Assembly (NCBI GenBank): GCA_035569495.1
Contig: DATMMX010000028.1
Location: 1 to 64,000 of the forward strand
Length of the DNA: 64,000 bases
Reading direction: 5' to 3'
Source of the DNA: DASRDZ01 sp035569495
GTDB taxonomy: Bacteria > Chloroflexota > Dormibacteria > Aeolococcales > Aeolococcaceae
A program made the position numbers and the translations under genes. A model generated the notes under the pieces. It did no database searches. It saw only the letters and a list, made by a program, of their open reading frames with translations, and was not told the DNA's origin. The first letter of the stretch is position 1; each line of letters starts with the position of its first letter. This document shows positions 1 through 7,780 of the stretch, one piece after another.

Positions 1-861
1 GCCCGGCTGGTGGAGGTGCGCCGCCGCATCGCCGTGCTCGGCGCCGACGCGGGCGGCCTGGACCGGCAGCACGCCCAGTTCGTCGCCGACCTGCTGCGCC
101 GCGGCGGTGACCCCCTCGACGCCGAGGCCGCCGAGCCGCTCGACACCAACGCGCTGCAGCGCCTGGAGAACGCCGTGGAGGCCGCGCGGCACGCCGCCGC
201 GGCCGCGCGCGGCGAGGCCGCGGGACTCCGCGAGCGCCTGGCCGGCCTGCTCGACGGCCTTCCGCCCGTCGCCGACCTGGAGGACGAGCGCGCCGCGACC
301 CTGGCCATCCGCGAGCGCTGCCTGCACCAGCTCGAAGCCCTGCGCCGCGCCGCCGCATTGATCGAGGAGGCGGCGCGCCGCGTCCACCGCGACGTCGCCC
401 CGCGCCTGGCGGCGTCGGTGAGCGCCCGCCTGGCACTGCTCACCGAGTCGCGCTACGACGCCGCCGACGTCGACGCCGAGCGCTTCGCGGTGTCGCTGCA
501 CTGCGCCGACCTCCCCGAGATGGTGCCGCTGGAGCTGGTGTCGCACGGCACCCGCGACCAGGTGTCATTGCTCCTCCGCCTCGCCCTGACCGAGGTGCTG
601 GGCGACGCCGGCGAGCCGGTGCCCGTGCTGCTCGACGACCCCCTACTCACCGCCGACCCCACCCGGCGGCGCACCGCCGTCCAGTTTCTGCTGGCGTTGT
701 CAGAAACCAACCAGGTGGTGATCACCACCACGCACCCGGGCATCGCCGACCAGGTCGCCCGCGAGGGCGGTGAGGACTGCGCCGTCATCGTGCTGGGCCG
801 CACCCTGCTGCTGACCGCGCGCGACGAGGGCGGCGCCACGGTGACCCACCTGGCGCGATGA
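1..861 (+). CDS. SMC/RecN-like ATPase, C-terminal part (5' end outside window)
   Basis: The reading frame is open from base 1, so the gene begins upstream of the window. The visible 286 residues are Ala/Arg/Glu-rich and probably coiled-coil in the first half. They end in an ABC-type ATPase head: an LSHGTRDQ signature-like motif, then VPVLLDDPLL (Walker B with D-loop) and an H-loop-like VITTTHPG. This order is typical of the C-terminal half of SMC/RecF/YhaN-type ATPases that act on DNA or in repair. The Walker A half is not visible, so the exact family cannot be decided. The stop codon overlaps the next start as ATGA, indicating translational coupling to the small cysteine protein. Confidence 0.75.
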   Translation, partial: ARLVEVRRRIAVLGADAGGLDRQHAQFVADLLRRGGDPLDAEAAEPLDTNALQRLENAVEAARHAAAAARGEAAGLRERLAGLLDGLPPVADLEDERAATLAIRERCLHQLEALRRAAALIEEAARRVHRDVAPRLAASVSARLALLTESRYDAADVDAERFAVSLHCADLPEMVPLELVSHGTRDQVSLLLRLALTEVLGDAGEPVPVLLDDPLLTADPTRRRTAVQFLLALSETNQVVITTTHPGIADQVAREGGEDCAVIVLGRTLLLTARDEGGATVTHLAR

Positions 862-1085
862 GCGGCGCCGCTCCCGACCCGGGGTTGTGCGCGACGTGCC
901 GCCACGCGGCGGTGGTCCGCGGCGCGCGCTCGGTGTTCTGGATGTGCCGGCTGTCGGCGACCGACCCGTCGTTCGACCGCTACCCGCGCCTGCCCATCCT
1001 GCAATGCCGCGGCTACGCGCGCGGCCGGCCGGACGAGCCGGAGCCGGCTACGCCTCCAGGCGACCCCGCAACCCCGCCGCCATGA
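858..1085 (+). CDS. small four-cysteine protein, possible zinc knuckle
   Basis: A 75-residue protein whose ATG overlaps the stop of the SMC-like ATPase (ATGA). Cysteines at C11 and C14 (CATC), C30 and C50 are spaced as in a small zinc-binding or treble-clef-like fold, and a SFDRYPRLPILQC segment lies before the last Cys. The C-terminal 20 residues are Pro/Glu-rich and probably disordered. Tight coupling to the upstream ATPase suggests a joint function, but no function is known to me. The last 38 bases overlap the 3' end of the convergent ArsA-like gene, so the tail of one of the two genes is unusual. Confidence 0.6.
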   Translation: MSGAAPDPGLCATCRHAAVVRGARSVFWMCRLSATDPSFDRYPRLPILQCRGYARGRPDEPEPATPPGDPATPPP

Positions 1086-2232
1086 GCGACAGGCCCTCGA
1101 GGTCGGAGATGTCGTGGTCGACCAGCGGCAGGCGCGCCACCGGGACACGGCCCAGCCGTGAGAGACGCGACACCTGCCGGATGTCGCGATCGGCGAGACG
1201 GCTCAGCGTGAAGAACGCATCCGCGATGCGCCTGGGGGTGTCGGGACTGACCTTCTCCCCCAGCACCTCGCTGAGCATCGCCGCCGCCGGCGCGCCGTCG
1301 GCCAGCGCCGTCGCCGCCTCCACCGCCTCGCGGGCGCGCAGCGAGTCGGGCAGCACCCGGTTGACCACCAGCGCGCGCAGCGGCATGGAGAACTCGTGCA
1401 GCTTGGAGCAGAAGAACTCCGCCTCGGCGAAGGGCGCGGGCTCCAGCGTGGTCACCACCACGAAGCCGGTCGCCGGCGCGCGCAGCAGCTTGTAGACCTC
1501 GCGCGCCTGCTGCTGCACACCGCCGTACAGCCCCTGCAGGTCGCGCACGAACGCCGACAGGTCGGCGAGCACGTCGGTGCCGAGCAGCCGGTCGGCCATG
1601 CGCATGAACGGCGCGGCCGCGAAGCCCATCGCCCGGAAGCCCATCCGCGTCGGCCCCGCCAGCCAGGACAGCAGGCGCGCGCCGACGAAGTCGCCGAGGC
1701 GGTCGGGCGCCTCCAGGAAGTCGAGGGCGTTGCGCGACGGCGGCGTGTCGATGATCAGCACGTCGTACTCGCGCGCGGTGTGCAGCTCGTAGAGCGCCTC
1801 CATCGCCATGTACTCGTGCGAGCCGACGAAAGCGTCGCTGATCCCCTGGTAGAACGGGTTGCGCTTGATCCGCTCCGCCGCCTGCCGGTCGGGCGCCAGC
1901 CGTTCCACCAGCTGGTCCCACGTCGACTTCTGGTCGAGCATGGCAGTAACCAGCTCGCCGCGCGGCGCCGCGCCGAGCGCCCGCTTGAGCTGCGCCCTCG
2001 GCACCGCGGTCGGCTCGGTGCCGACGCTCTCCAGGCCGAGCGCGGTGGCCAGCCGCCGCGCCGGGTCGACGGTGAGCACCAGCACCCGCTTGTCGAACTC
2101 GGCGACCATGGCCATGCCCAGCGCGGCGCTGATGGTCGTCTTGCCCACCCCACCGCTGCCCGCGCAGACCACGACCTCGCGCTCACCCAACCGTGTCGCG
2201 AGGTCGACCGGCTCCTGCGCAGCGGTGCTCAC
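1048..2232 (-). CDS. ArsA/Get3-like ATPase, second subunit lacking signature lysine
   Basis: A 394-residue P-loop ATPase of the anion-transporting ArsA/Get3 group. The Walker A region reads AGSGGVGKTT near residues 24-33. The canonical deviant Walker A of this superfamily is GKGGxGKT, so the signature lysine is replaced by Ser26. DTPPSRNALDFLEAP is the switch/Walker B segment. The start is a GTG at 2232 that overlaps the TGA of the upstream ArsA-like gene (GTGA), so the two are translationally coupled and probably form a heterodimer. Mycobacterial Rv3679/Rv3680 are a similar pair (from memory). Arsenite export is unlikely because no arsB or arsR is nearby. Confidence 0.85.
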   Translation of the reverse strand: MSTAAQEPVDLATRLGEREVVVCAGSGGVGKTTISAALGMAMVAEFDKRVLVLTVDPARRLATALGLESVGTEPTAVPRAQLKRALGAAPRGELVTAMLDQKSTWDQLVERLAPDRQAAERIKRNPFYQGISDAFVGSHEYMAMEALYELHTAREYDVLIIDTPPSRNALDFLEAPDRLGDFVGARLLSWLAGPTRMGFRAMGFAAAPFMRMADRLLGTDVLADLSAFVRDLQGLYGGVQQQAREVYKLLRAPATGFVVVTTLEPAPFAEAEFFCSKLHEFSMPLRALVVNRVLPDSLRAREAVEAATALADGAPAAAMLSEVLGEKVSPDTPRRIADAFFTLSRLADRDIRQVSRLSRLGRVPVARLPLVDHDISDLEGLSLMAAGLRGRLEA

Positions 2233-3227
2233 GACGCCGCCCCTTCGTCGGCGCGCTGCAGCGCAGCCGCAACGGCGCGCGTGGTCGCCAGACCGGGCCG
2301 GGCGTCGACCTGCAGCGGCACCTCCAGCACCGGCGCGCCGATGCCCGCGCGCAGCCGCTTGGCGTGCATCGCCCCGTTGTCGTAGAGCCGCTGCGACAGA
2401 CGCGCGCCCTGCACCACCGGACCCACGTCGCCGCCCAGCCGCGCGCTGAGCGACTCCAGGTGCGACGCCTCGCCCATCCGCTCCAGCACCCTGCGCTGCC
2501 TGGGCGTGAGCACCACGGGCATGGTGCGGTTGAGGAAGCACGCGCCCACGCTGATGCGGGACTGGCGGCGCGCCTGCTCGCTCAGCTCCAGCGCCTCCAC
2601 CACCGGCATCTCCTCGGGCAGCGCGCACACCGTCAGCAGGGTGCGCCGGGGGTCGCTGAGGATGGCGTCGATCCACTCGATCTGCGAGCGGATCATGCCA
2701 CCTTTGACCAATTCAAGCATGGCCCGGGCGGCGCGGATCTGGGGGATGAAGTGGCCGGTGGCGGCGGCGTCGACGATGATCAGGTCCCAGGCGGGACGGC
2801 CCTCGCGGTCGTTGCGCTTCTCCTCGAAGGCGATCTTGCCGATCACCAGCATCTCGCGCGCGCCGGGCACCCCGGTGGCGACGAAGTCGAAGACGCGCGC
2901 CAGCGGGGTCATCCGGGCGAAGCGCGGCACCTTGAAATAGATGTGCAGGTATTCCTGCAGCGACTCCTCGGGGATGAGCGCCAGCACGCTGACGTTGGGC
3001 TGCACCGACTTGGGCTGAAAGCCCACCGGCGGCGAGCCCAGCGAGCCGGCCAGGTCACCCTTGGCGTCGATGTCGATGCACAGCACCCGCTTGCCCACGC
3101 GCGCCGCGATCAGCGCCAGCGCGCCGGCGATCGTCGACTTGCCCGTGCCGCCCTTGCCGGCGACGAAGAGCAGGCGCCGCTCCAGCAGCTCGGCGAGCGT
3201 CCCGCCGGGCTCAGCCGCCCGCGCCAC
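2229..3227 (-). CDS. ArsA/Get3-like ATPase, first subunit
   Basis: A 332-residue ATPase with an intact deviant Walker A, AGKGGTGKST at residues 23-32, where K25 is the signature lysine and K30 the P-loop lysine. CIDIDAKGDLAG is the switch I-like segment and DLIIVDAAATGHF the Walker B/switch II segment. It is the upstream member of a two-gene unit with the ATPase at 1048-2232 (4-nt overlap). In this superfamily dimers sandwich two nucleotides and the signature lysine acts across the interface, so this subunit could complement a partner that lacks it. It likely works in the cytosol. The client or substrate is unknown; tail-anchored protein handling or stress-related roles are possible by analogy only. 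Confidence 0.85.
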   Translation of the reverse strand: MARAAEPGGTLAELLERRLLFVAGKGGTGKSTIAGALALIAARVGKRVLCIDIDAKGDLAGSLGSPPVGFQPKSVQPNVSVLALIPEESLQEYLHIYFKVPRFARMTPLARVFDFVATGVPGAREMLVIGKIAFEEKRNDREGRPAWDLIIVDAAATGHFIPQIRAARAMLELVKGGMIRSQIEWIDAILSDPRRTLLTVCALPEEMPVVEALELSEQARRQSRISVGACFLNRTMPVVLTPRQRRVLERMGEASHLESLSARLGGDVGPVVQGARLSQRLYDNGAMHAKRLRAGIGAPVLEVPLQVDARPGLATTRAVAAALQRADEGAAS

Positions 3228-3241
3228 CGCGCGCGCCGGGC

Positions 3242-4243
3242 TCAGCGGCGCGCGTACTCGCGACGCTCGACGCCGAAGTTCTCTGCGTAGAGCGCGTCGA
3301 CGCGCCGCAGGTCGTCGTCGCTGAGCGCCGGGGCGTCGGCCGCACCGGTGAACTCGTCGAGCTGCTCGATGCCGGTCATGGTGGGCAGCACGCTGCTGAT
3401 CCCCGGCTGCGCCATGGCGTACTGCAGGGCGAGCTGGGCGATGGTGCGCGAGCCGTCCTCGTGCAGCCAGCGCAGCGTCTCCGCCTTGTCGAGCAGGTCG
3501 ACCAGCATCTGCCGGTTGCGGAAGGAGCGGTGGTCACCGGCGGCGAAGGTGGTGTCCTTGGTGATCTTCCCCTCCAGCGCGCCCGACGCATGGGGAACGC
3601 GCGCCAGCACACCGGCGCCCGCCGAGGCAGCCTCGGCCAGGAAGCGCCGACCGGGATCCTGCTCCAGCATGTTGTAGACCGTCTGCAGCACCTGCACGCG
3701 CCGCTCGCGCAGGGCGCGCACCCCCTCCTCCTCCCAGCCGATCGCCGGCCCCAGGGCAACGCCGAAGACGCGGATCTTGCCCTCGTCCCGCAACGATTGC
3801 AGGGTGGCGAAAGCCTCGTCGTCGTCGATGGCGTCCATGCGCGGGTTGTGCATCTCGTAGACGTCGATGACGTCGGTGCGCAGCCGCCGCAGCGACGCCT
3901 CGCAGGCGCTGCGGATGAACGCCGCGTCCCAGCGCTGCGGCCGCTCGCTGTGGGTGTGCTGCTCGCGCGGTGCGGTGATGTCGTAGCCGAACTTGGTGCC
4001 CAGCACGTATGCGTCGCGGGGCAGGCCGGCGAGCGCATCGGCGAGCAGGGTCTCGGAGATGCCGTCGTCACCGTAGGAGTCGGCGGTGTCGAAGAAGGTG
4101 ATGCCGCGGTCGAGCGCGCGGCGGACCAGCGCCCTGCCCTCCTCCTCGGTGAGCGTGCCCCACCAGGAGGTGCCGAGGACCCAGCCGCCGAAGCCGATCG
4201 CCGACACCGTGAGCGGCGTGGCGCCAAGGGTGCGGTACTGCAT
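3242..4243 (-). CDS. aldo/keto reductase
   Basis: A 333-residue TIM-barrel NADPH-dependent oxidoreductase of the AKR family. It starts MQYRTLGATPLTVSAIGFGG, has the active-site ITFFDTADSYGD segment (Asp and Tyr of the tetrad), an LGTKFG lysine and DVYEMHNP with the conserved HN. The length is normal for the family. I chose the ATG at 4243 because the family N-terminus begins there. A CATAAT hexamer at 4256-4251 lies 7 nt upstream, consistent with a leaderless transcript. The frame continues upstream without homology. The substrate is not predictable. It is divergent from the MOSC gene. Confidence 0.9.
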   Translation of the reverse strand: MQYRTLGATPLTVSAIGFGGWVLGTSWWGTLTEEEGRALVRRALDRGITFFDTADSYGDDGISETLLADALAGLPRDAYVLGTKFGYDITAPREQHTHSERPQRWDAAFIRSACEASLRRLRTDVIDVYEMHNPRMDAIDDDEAFATLQSLRDEGKIRVFGVALGPAIGWEEEGVRALRERRVQVLQTVYNMLEQDPGRRFLAEAASAGAGVLARVPHASGALEGKITKDTTFAAGDHRSFRNRQMLVDLLDKAETLRWLHEDGSRTIAQLALQYAMAQPGISSVLPTMTGIEQLDEFTGAADAPALSDDDLRRVDALYAENFGVERREYARR

Positions 4244-4319
4244 GGCCCCGATTATGGGCGCGCGCGCCGGAGCGCCGCCTCTCGCCGTGCCCGGCCCCGT
4301 CCCCTTTATGCTCCGCGTC

Positions 4320-4883
4320 ATGGACGGGGTCGTCGAGCACCGCAGCTACGCCGAGATGGAGGCCGCGCTCGACCACGTCCGCGCCGCGCCGGAGCTGGCC
4401 GGCACCGTCGCCCTGCTGGTGCGCCGCCCCGCCGGCGGGGAGCGCGAGGTGCTGCAGGAGGCCGAGCTGCACCCCGAGCACGGCCTGGTCGGCGACGGCT
4501 GGCGCCACCGCCCCGACCGGCTCAGCCCCGATGGCGGCCCCGACCCCGGACGGCAGCTCACCGTGATGAACGTCCGCTTCGCCGCCCTGGTCGCCGGGGA
4601 CGCCGAGCGCATCCCCCTGGCCGGCGACCAGGTCTACGTCGACCTCGACCTCAGCGAGGCCAACCTCCCCCCCGGCACCCGGCTCGCCGTCGGCGCCGCG
4701 GTGGTGGAGATGACCGCCCTCCCCCACACCGGCTGCGCCAAGTTCGTGCAGCGCTTCGGCGTCGACGCCCAGCGCTTCGTCAACTCCCCGGCCGGCCGCG
4801 CCCTCCGCCTCCGCGGCGCCAACGCCCGCGTGGTGGTGGGCGGTCGCGTCCGCCCCGGCGACGCCGTCCGCAAGCTGGACTGA
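4320..4883 (+). CDS. MOSC domain protein
   Basis: A 187-residue protein with a MOSC (molybdenum cofactor sulfurase C-terminal) domain. HGLVGDGW near residue 55 and the conserved cysteine in LPHTGCAKFVQRFG are visible, followed by RLRGANARV. MOSC proteins bind or transfer sulfur on molybdenum cofactor or are YiiM/YuaD-like N-hydroxylated-compound reductases; which applies here is unclear. The ATG at 4320 is preferred to the ATG at 4308, because a TATGCT hexamer at 4307-4312 ends 7 nt before 4320 and would serve as a -10 element for a leaderless mRNA. It is divergent from the aldo/keto reductase. Confidence 0.85.
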   Translation: MDGVVEHRSYAEMEAALDHVRAAPELAGTVALLVRRPAGGEREVLQEAELHPEHGLVGDGWRHRPDRLSPDGGPDPGRQLTVMNVRFAALVAGDAERIPLAGDQVYVDLDLSEANLPPGTRLAVGAAVVEMTALPHTGCAKFVQRFGVDAQRFVNSPAGRALRLRGANARVVVGGRVRPGDAVRKLD

Positions 4884-4899
4884 CGGGTCAGCGCCTCCG

Positions 4900-5355
4900 C
4901 TACAGCGCCGCCAGCACCTCGGCCGCGTGCCCCGACGGCTTCACCTTGCGCCAGGCCCGCTCCACCCGCCCGTCGGCGCCGACCAGGAACGTCGAGCGCT
5001 CCACGCCCATGTACTTGCGGCCGTACATCGACTTCTCCACCCACACCCCGAACGCCTCGCACAGCGCGCGGTCGGGGTCGGAGATGAGCGGAAAGCCGAT
5101 ATCGCACTTGGCGGTGAAGCGGTCGTGGGCCTTCTCCGAGTCCGGCGACACGCCGTACACGGCAACCCCCTGCTTCGAGAACTCGGGCAGCAGCGAGGTG
5201 AACTCGCGCGCCTCCAGCGTGCAGCCGGTGGTGTCGTCCTTGGGGTAGAAGTAGAGGACGGCGCGCCGCCCGGCCAGGTCGGAGGAGCGCAGGCGCCCCC
5301 CGCCGCCGGTGGCGAGGTCGAACGCGGGCAGGGTGTCGCCGGAGGTCACAGACAT
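4900..5355 (-). CDS. bcp: thioredoxin-dependent peroxiredoxin, PrxQ/BCP type
   Basis: A 151-residue thiol peroxidase that reduces H2O2 and organic hydroperoxides. The peroxidatic cysteine is C45 in YPKDDTTGCTLEAREF. The resolving Cys five residues later, present in E. coli-type BCP (TxxCTxxxC), is absent here (Arg50). C84 in FTAKCDIGFPL sits where another PrxQ subgroup carries its resolving cysteine, so an intramolecular C45-C84 disulfide is likely. WxxDxxG-type thioredoxin-fold features and the full domain are present. A TAGGAT hexamer at 5367-5362 lies 6 nt before the ATG, again leaderless-like. The -10 elements for this and the divergent membrane protein overlap. Confidence 0.9.
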   Translation of the reverse strand: MSVTSGDTLPAFDLATGGGGRLRSSDLAGRRAVLYFYPKDDTTGCTLEAREFTSLLPEFSKQGVAVYGVSPDSEKAHDRFTAKCDIGFPLISDPDRALCEAFGVWVEKSMYGRKYMGVERSTFLVGADGRVERAWRKVKPSGHAAEVLAAL

Positions 5356-5382
5356 GGCGCAATCCTATACTCGCCACCGCCC

Positions 5383-5757
5383 ATGCCCGAGACCACCACC
5401 ACGACCAACCCGACCTCCACCGGCACGCCACCCAAGCGCAGCGCCGTCGGCCTGCTGCTGCGCTTCATCTCCTGCGGCCTGCTGGCCATCGCCCTCGGCG
5501 CGCTGTGGCGCTTCACCCTCGCCCCCAAGCAGATCCGCGCCGCCAGCGCCCTGGCCGGCATCCTCTTCCTGCTGCTCGGCTTCATCCTCGGCGGCCTGCT
5601 CTGGTACCTGCGCGACGCCCGGCTGCGCGCCCGCAACCCCGCGGCCATCGACGACGAGCGGCTGGTCTTCTCCTTCGTCGTCTTCGCGGTGATGCCCCTG
5701 GCGGTGCTGGTGGTGGTCGGCCTGGTCTGGTTGCTCGCCCTGTTCATCGGCGGCTGA
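5383..5757 (+). CDS. small integral membrane protein, three TM helices
   Basis: A 124-residue protein with a Thr-rich cytosolic N-terminus of about 20 residues. Three hydrophobic helices follow at roughly residues 26-44, 53-73 and 95-121, separated by a charged loop (LRDARLRARNP). I do not recognise the family. A TATACT hexamer at 5366-5371 is 11 nt upstream of the ATG and could be the -10 element. It is followed after 7 nt by another very small membrane protein, so the two probably form an operon. Confidence 0.7.
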   Translation: MPETTTTTNPTSTGTPPKRSAVGLLLRFISCGLLAIALGALWRFTLAPKQIRAASALAGILFLLLGFILGGLLWYLRDARLRARNPAAIDDERLVFSFVVFAVMPLAVLVVVGLVWLLALFIGG

Positions 5758-5764
5758 GCCCGCC

Positions 5765-5965
5765 ATGGGCATCCACCTGCTCGGCCTGATCGGCGTGCTG
5801 ATCGCCCTGGTCGGCGCCGCGATGATGGTGATCCCGCGGCCCCTCTCCTTCGTGCTGCGGCTGTTCGGGGTTCGCTGGAACCCGCACGACGCCAGCCGGG
5901 TGGCCGCCTGGGGACTGGTCGGGATCGGGCTGGTGGTGGTGGTGCTGACGCGCGCGGTGCGCTGA
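5765..5965 (+). CDS. 66-residue membrane protein, two TM helices
   Basis: A short ORF of 66 residues immediately downstream (7 nt) of the 124-residue membrane protein. Two hydrophobic helices (about residues 4-24 and 46-62) flank a basic loop containing RLFGVRWNPHDASR. This loop resembles one in small hypothetical proteins of high-GC bacteria, but I assign no function. Codon use matches its neighbours. It is likely co-transcribed with 5383-5757. Confidence 0.6.
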   Translation: MGIHLLGLIGVLIALVGAAMMVIPRPLSFVLRLFGVRWNPHDASRVAAWGLVGIGLVVVVLTRAVR

Positions 5966-5974
5966 GCCCCCCGG

Positions 5975-6784
5975 CTAGTTGAGGAAGGCGCGCAACCGGC
6001 CGACCACGTCGCGCACCTCGCCCGCGTCGCCGGCGTCAGCGGCGCCGTCGAGGTAGGCGAGCAGATCGGCGAGCGCCCCCTGCGCCTGTCCCACCCGCCA
6101 GCGCAGCAGGCCGCGGTCGCGCAGCTCCCCGGGGGCGTCGGGTCGCAGGGCGACGCAGCGGTCGGCGGCGAGCAGGGCCCGCGCCCAGTCCTCCCGCGCC
6201 GCGTGGCAGCCGCGCAGGTTGCGCGACATGCGCACCAGGATGGCCCGAACGGTGGACGGCTGCAGCCAGGACGGATCGAGCTCCGACACCTCGGTGCCGA
6301 CCGCGCCACTGACCAGCTGCCGGGCCGCCTCCTGGTCGAGCGGCTCGCCGCCGCTGAAGGCGTCGACCAGCGTGGTGCCGACGCGGACCACGAAGTGCCC
6401 GGGCAGCCCGATGCCCTCGACGGGGATGCCGGCCCGCCGCCCCACCGCCATCCACAGCGCGCCGCAGGCGATGGGGATGCCCGCGCCGCGCTCCATGACG
6501 GTGTGCAGGTAGTGCGCCTGGGGGTCGCCGCCGCCCGCGCCGCGCAGGCGCAGCCGGTCGCGGAGCAGCGCGGCGATCACCGGGACCGCGGTGAAGGGCG
6601 GTGAATCCCCGCCTGCCCCGGCGCGGGCACGCAGCTCCTCGCCGAGCTCGTCGAGCCGCTCCAGCCAGGGCGCGGGGTCGAGCCCGGGGTTGTCCTCGGC
6701 GGCCAGCCAGAGGGCGGCCTCGGCCACGTCGCCGTCCGGCGCGGCGGCGCAGGCGAGCAGGGCGGTCCGGGGGTCCACGCTCAT
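5975..6784 (-). CDS. SirB1-like transglutaminase-fold protein with TPR-like tail
   Basis: A 269-residue protein of the SirB1/transglutaminase-like family. The core includes YLHTVMERGAGIPIACGALW, RAGIPVEGIGLPGHFVVR and VDAFSGGEPL. GLPGHFV carries the family His, and the cysteine in the IPIACG segment sits where related proteins often have Ser. The C-terminal third (LLAADRCVALRPDAPGELRDRG) resembles TPR helices, as in E. coli SirB1/YchA. The biochemical function of the family is not established to my knowledge. The ATG at 6784 gives a family-like N-terminus; it is divergent from the LLM oxidoreductase with a 21-nt gap. Confidence 0.8.
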   Translation of the reverse strand: MSVDPRTALLACAAAPDGDVAEAALWLAAEDNPGLDPAPWLERLDELGEELRARAGAGGDSPPFTAVPVIAALLRDRLRLRGAGGGDPQAHYLHTVMERGAGIPIACGALWMAVGRRAGIPVEGIGLPGHFVVRVGTTLVDAFSGGEPLDQEAARQLVSGAVGTEVSELDPSWLQPSTVRAILVRMSRNLRGCHAAREDWARALLAADRCVALRPDAPGELRDRGLLRWRVGQAQGALADLLAYLDGAADAGDAGEVRDVVGRLRAFLN

Positions 6785-6805
6785 GGTTCGTATCATCCCC
6801 CGCTG

Positions 6806-7723
6806 ATGCCGACACCTCGCCTCGCCCTGGCCACCGGCGGCCTCTCCCTCGACGCCGTGGTCGCGGCCGCGCGCGAGGCGGAGGGGCTGGGCTGGGAGGC
6901 GGTGCTGGTCGGCGAGGCGGGGCTGGAGATCGACGCCCTGGTCGCCGCGGCGGCGGTGCTGAAGGCGACCGAGCGGGTGCGCTGCGGGCCGGGGATCGTC
7001 AGCGTCTACGACCGGCACCCCGTGGCCCTGGCCCGTGCGGCGGCGACGCTCGACCGGCTGGCGCCGGGGCGGGCGCTGCTGGGGATCGGGCGGAGCAGCC
7101 GGGCGTACGCGGAGAGCGCGCTGGGGCTGGCGTGGGAGCCGTCGCAGGCGTCTCTGGAGGACGCGGTGCGGATCGTCCGCGCCCTGCTCCGCGGGGAGAC
7201 GGTGCGCCACCGCGGGCCGCGCTGGACGGCGTCGATCGGGCCGGCGCCGGCGCGGGCGGCGGCGGTGGCCGGGGTGCCGGTGCTGCTCGCCGCGGTGGGG
7301 CCGCGCACCCTGCGGCTGGCCGGGGCGGCGGCGGATGGGGTGCTGCTCAACTACGGCGCGCCGCCGGAGTACGTGCGCTGGGCGGTCGAGGTGGTGCGGG
7401 CGGGGGCGGCGGAGGCGGGGCGGGCGGGCGACGCTGTGGACGTGTACGCATACCTCCACGTCGTGTGCACCGATGCGCCCGACGCCGCTGCGCGCCTGGA
7501 CCGGCTGCGCCGCGAGCTGGCCGCACTCCACGCCGAGCCGGGCCAGGGGCGATGGCTGGCGGCCCAGGTCGGGGCGCCACGAACGTGGGACGACCAGGCG
7601 CTGCGCCGCTTCGCGGTGGTGGGCACGCGCGCGGAGTGCCTGGCGCGGATCGAGGAGTACCGTGACGCCGGGGCGCGCTGTCCCGTTCTCATGCCGTCGG
7701 CGATGCGGGCGCTCTTCGGTTGA
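6806..7723 (+). CDS. LLM-class F420-dependent oxidoreductase
   Basis: A 305-residue TIM-barrel protein of the bacterial luciferase-like monooxygenase superfamily in the F420-dependent branch. Visible marks are PRLALATGGLSLD at the N-terminus, LAPGRALLGIGRSS (the loop following strand 4) and a GPRTLRLAGAAADGVLLN segment typical of methylene-H4MPT-reductase-like enzymes. It lacks an obvious flavin reductase partner. A TATCAT hexamer at 6791-6796 ends 9 nt upstream of the ATG. The substrate cannot be inferred; neighbouring dxs is probably a separate unit. Confidence 0.8.
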   Translation: MPTPRLALATGGLSLDAVVAAAREAEGLGWEAVLVGEAGLEIDALVAAAAVLKATERVRCGPGIVSVYDRHPVALARAAATLDRLAPGRALLGIGRSSRAYAESALGLAWEPSQASLEDAVRIVRALLRGETVRHRGPRWTASIGPAPARAAAVAGVPVLLAAVGPRTLRLAGAAADGVLLNYGAPPEYVRWAVEVVRAGAAEAGRAGDAVDVYAYLHVVCTDAPDAAARLDRLRRELAALHAEPGQGRWLAAQVGAPRTWDDQALRRFAVVGTRAECLARIEEYRDAGARCPVLMPSAMRALFG

Positions 7724-7768
7724 GTCCGCTGCCATCTCGAGCCGGATTCCGGTCAGAGGACCCGTTGC

Positions 7769-7774
7769 TATGAT
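7769..7774 (+). promoter_or_regulatory. -10-like hexamer of dxs (TATGAT)
   Basis: TATGAT differs from the sigma-70 consensus TATAAT at one base and ends 6 nt before the GTG start of dxs. There is no purine-rich ribosome binding site in between, so transcription would start at or next to the start codon. A good -35 was not found. Confidence 0.5.
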
Positions 7775-7780
7775 CCAGCC

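Noticed and set aside
1048..3227. Arsenite efflux operon
   Set aside because: The ArsA-like pair has no arsB, arsR, arsD or arsC nearby and lacks evidence of metalloid-binding cysteines, so an ars operon is not supported.
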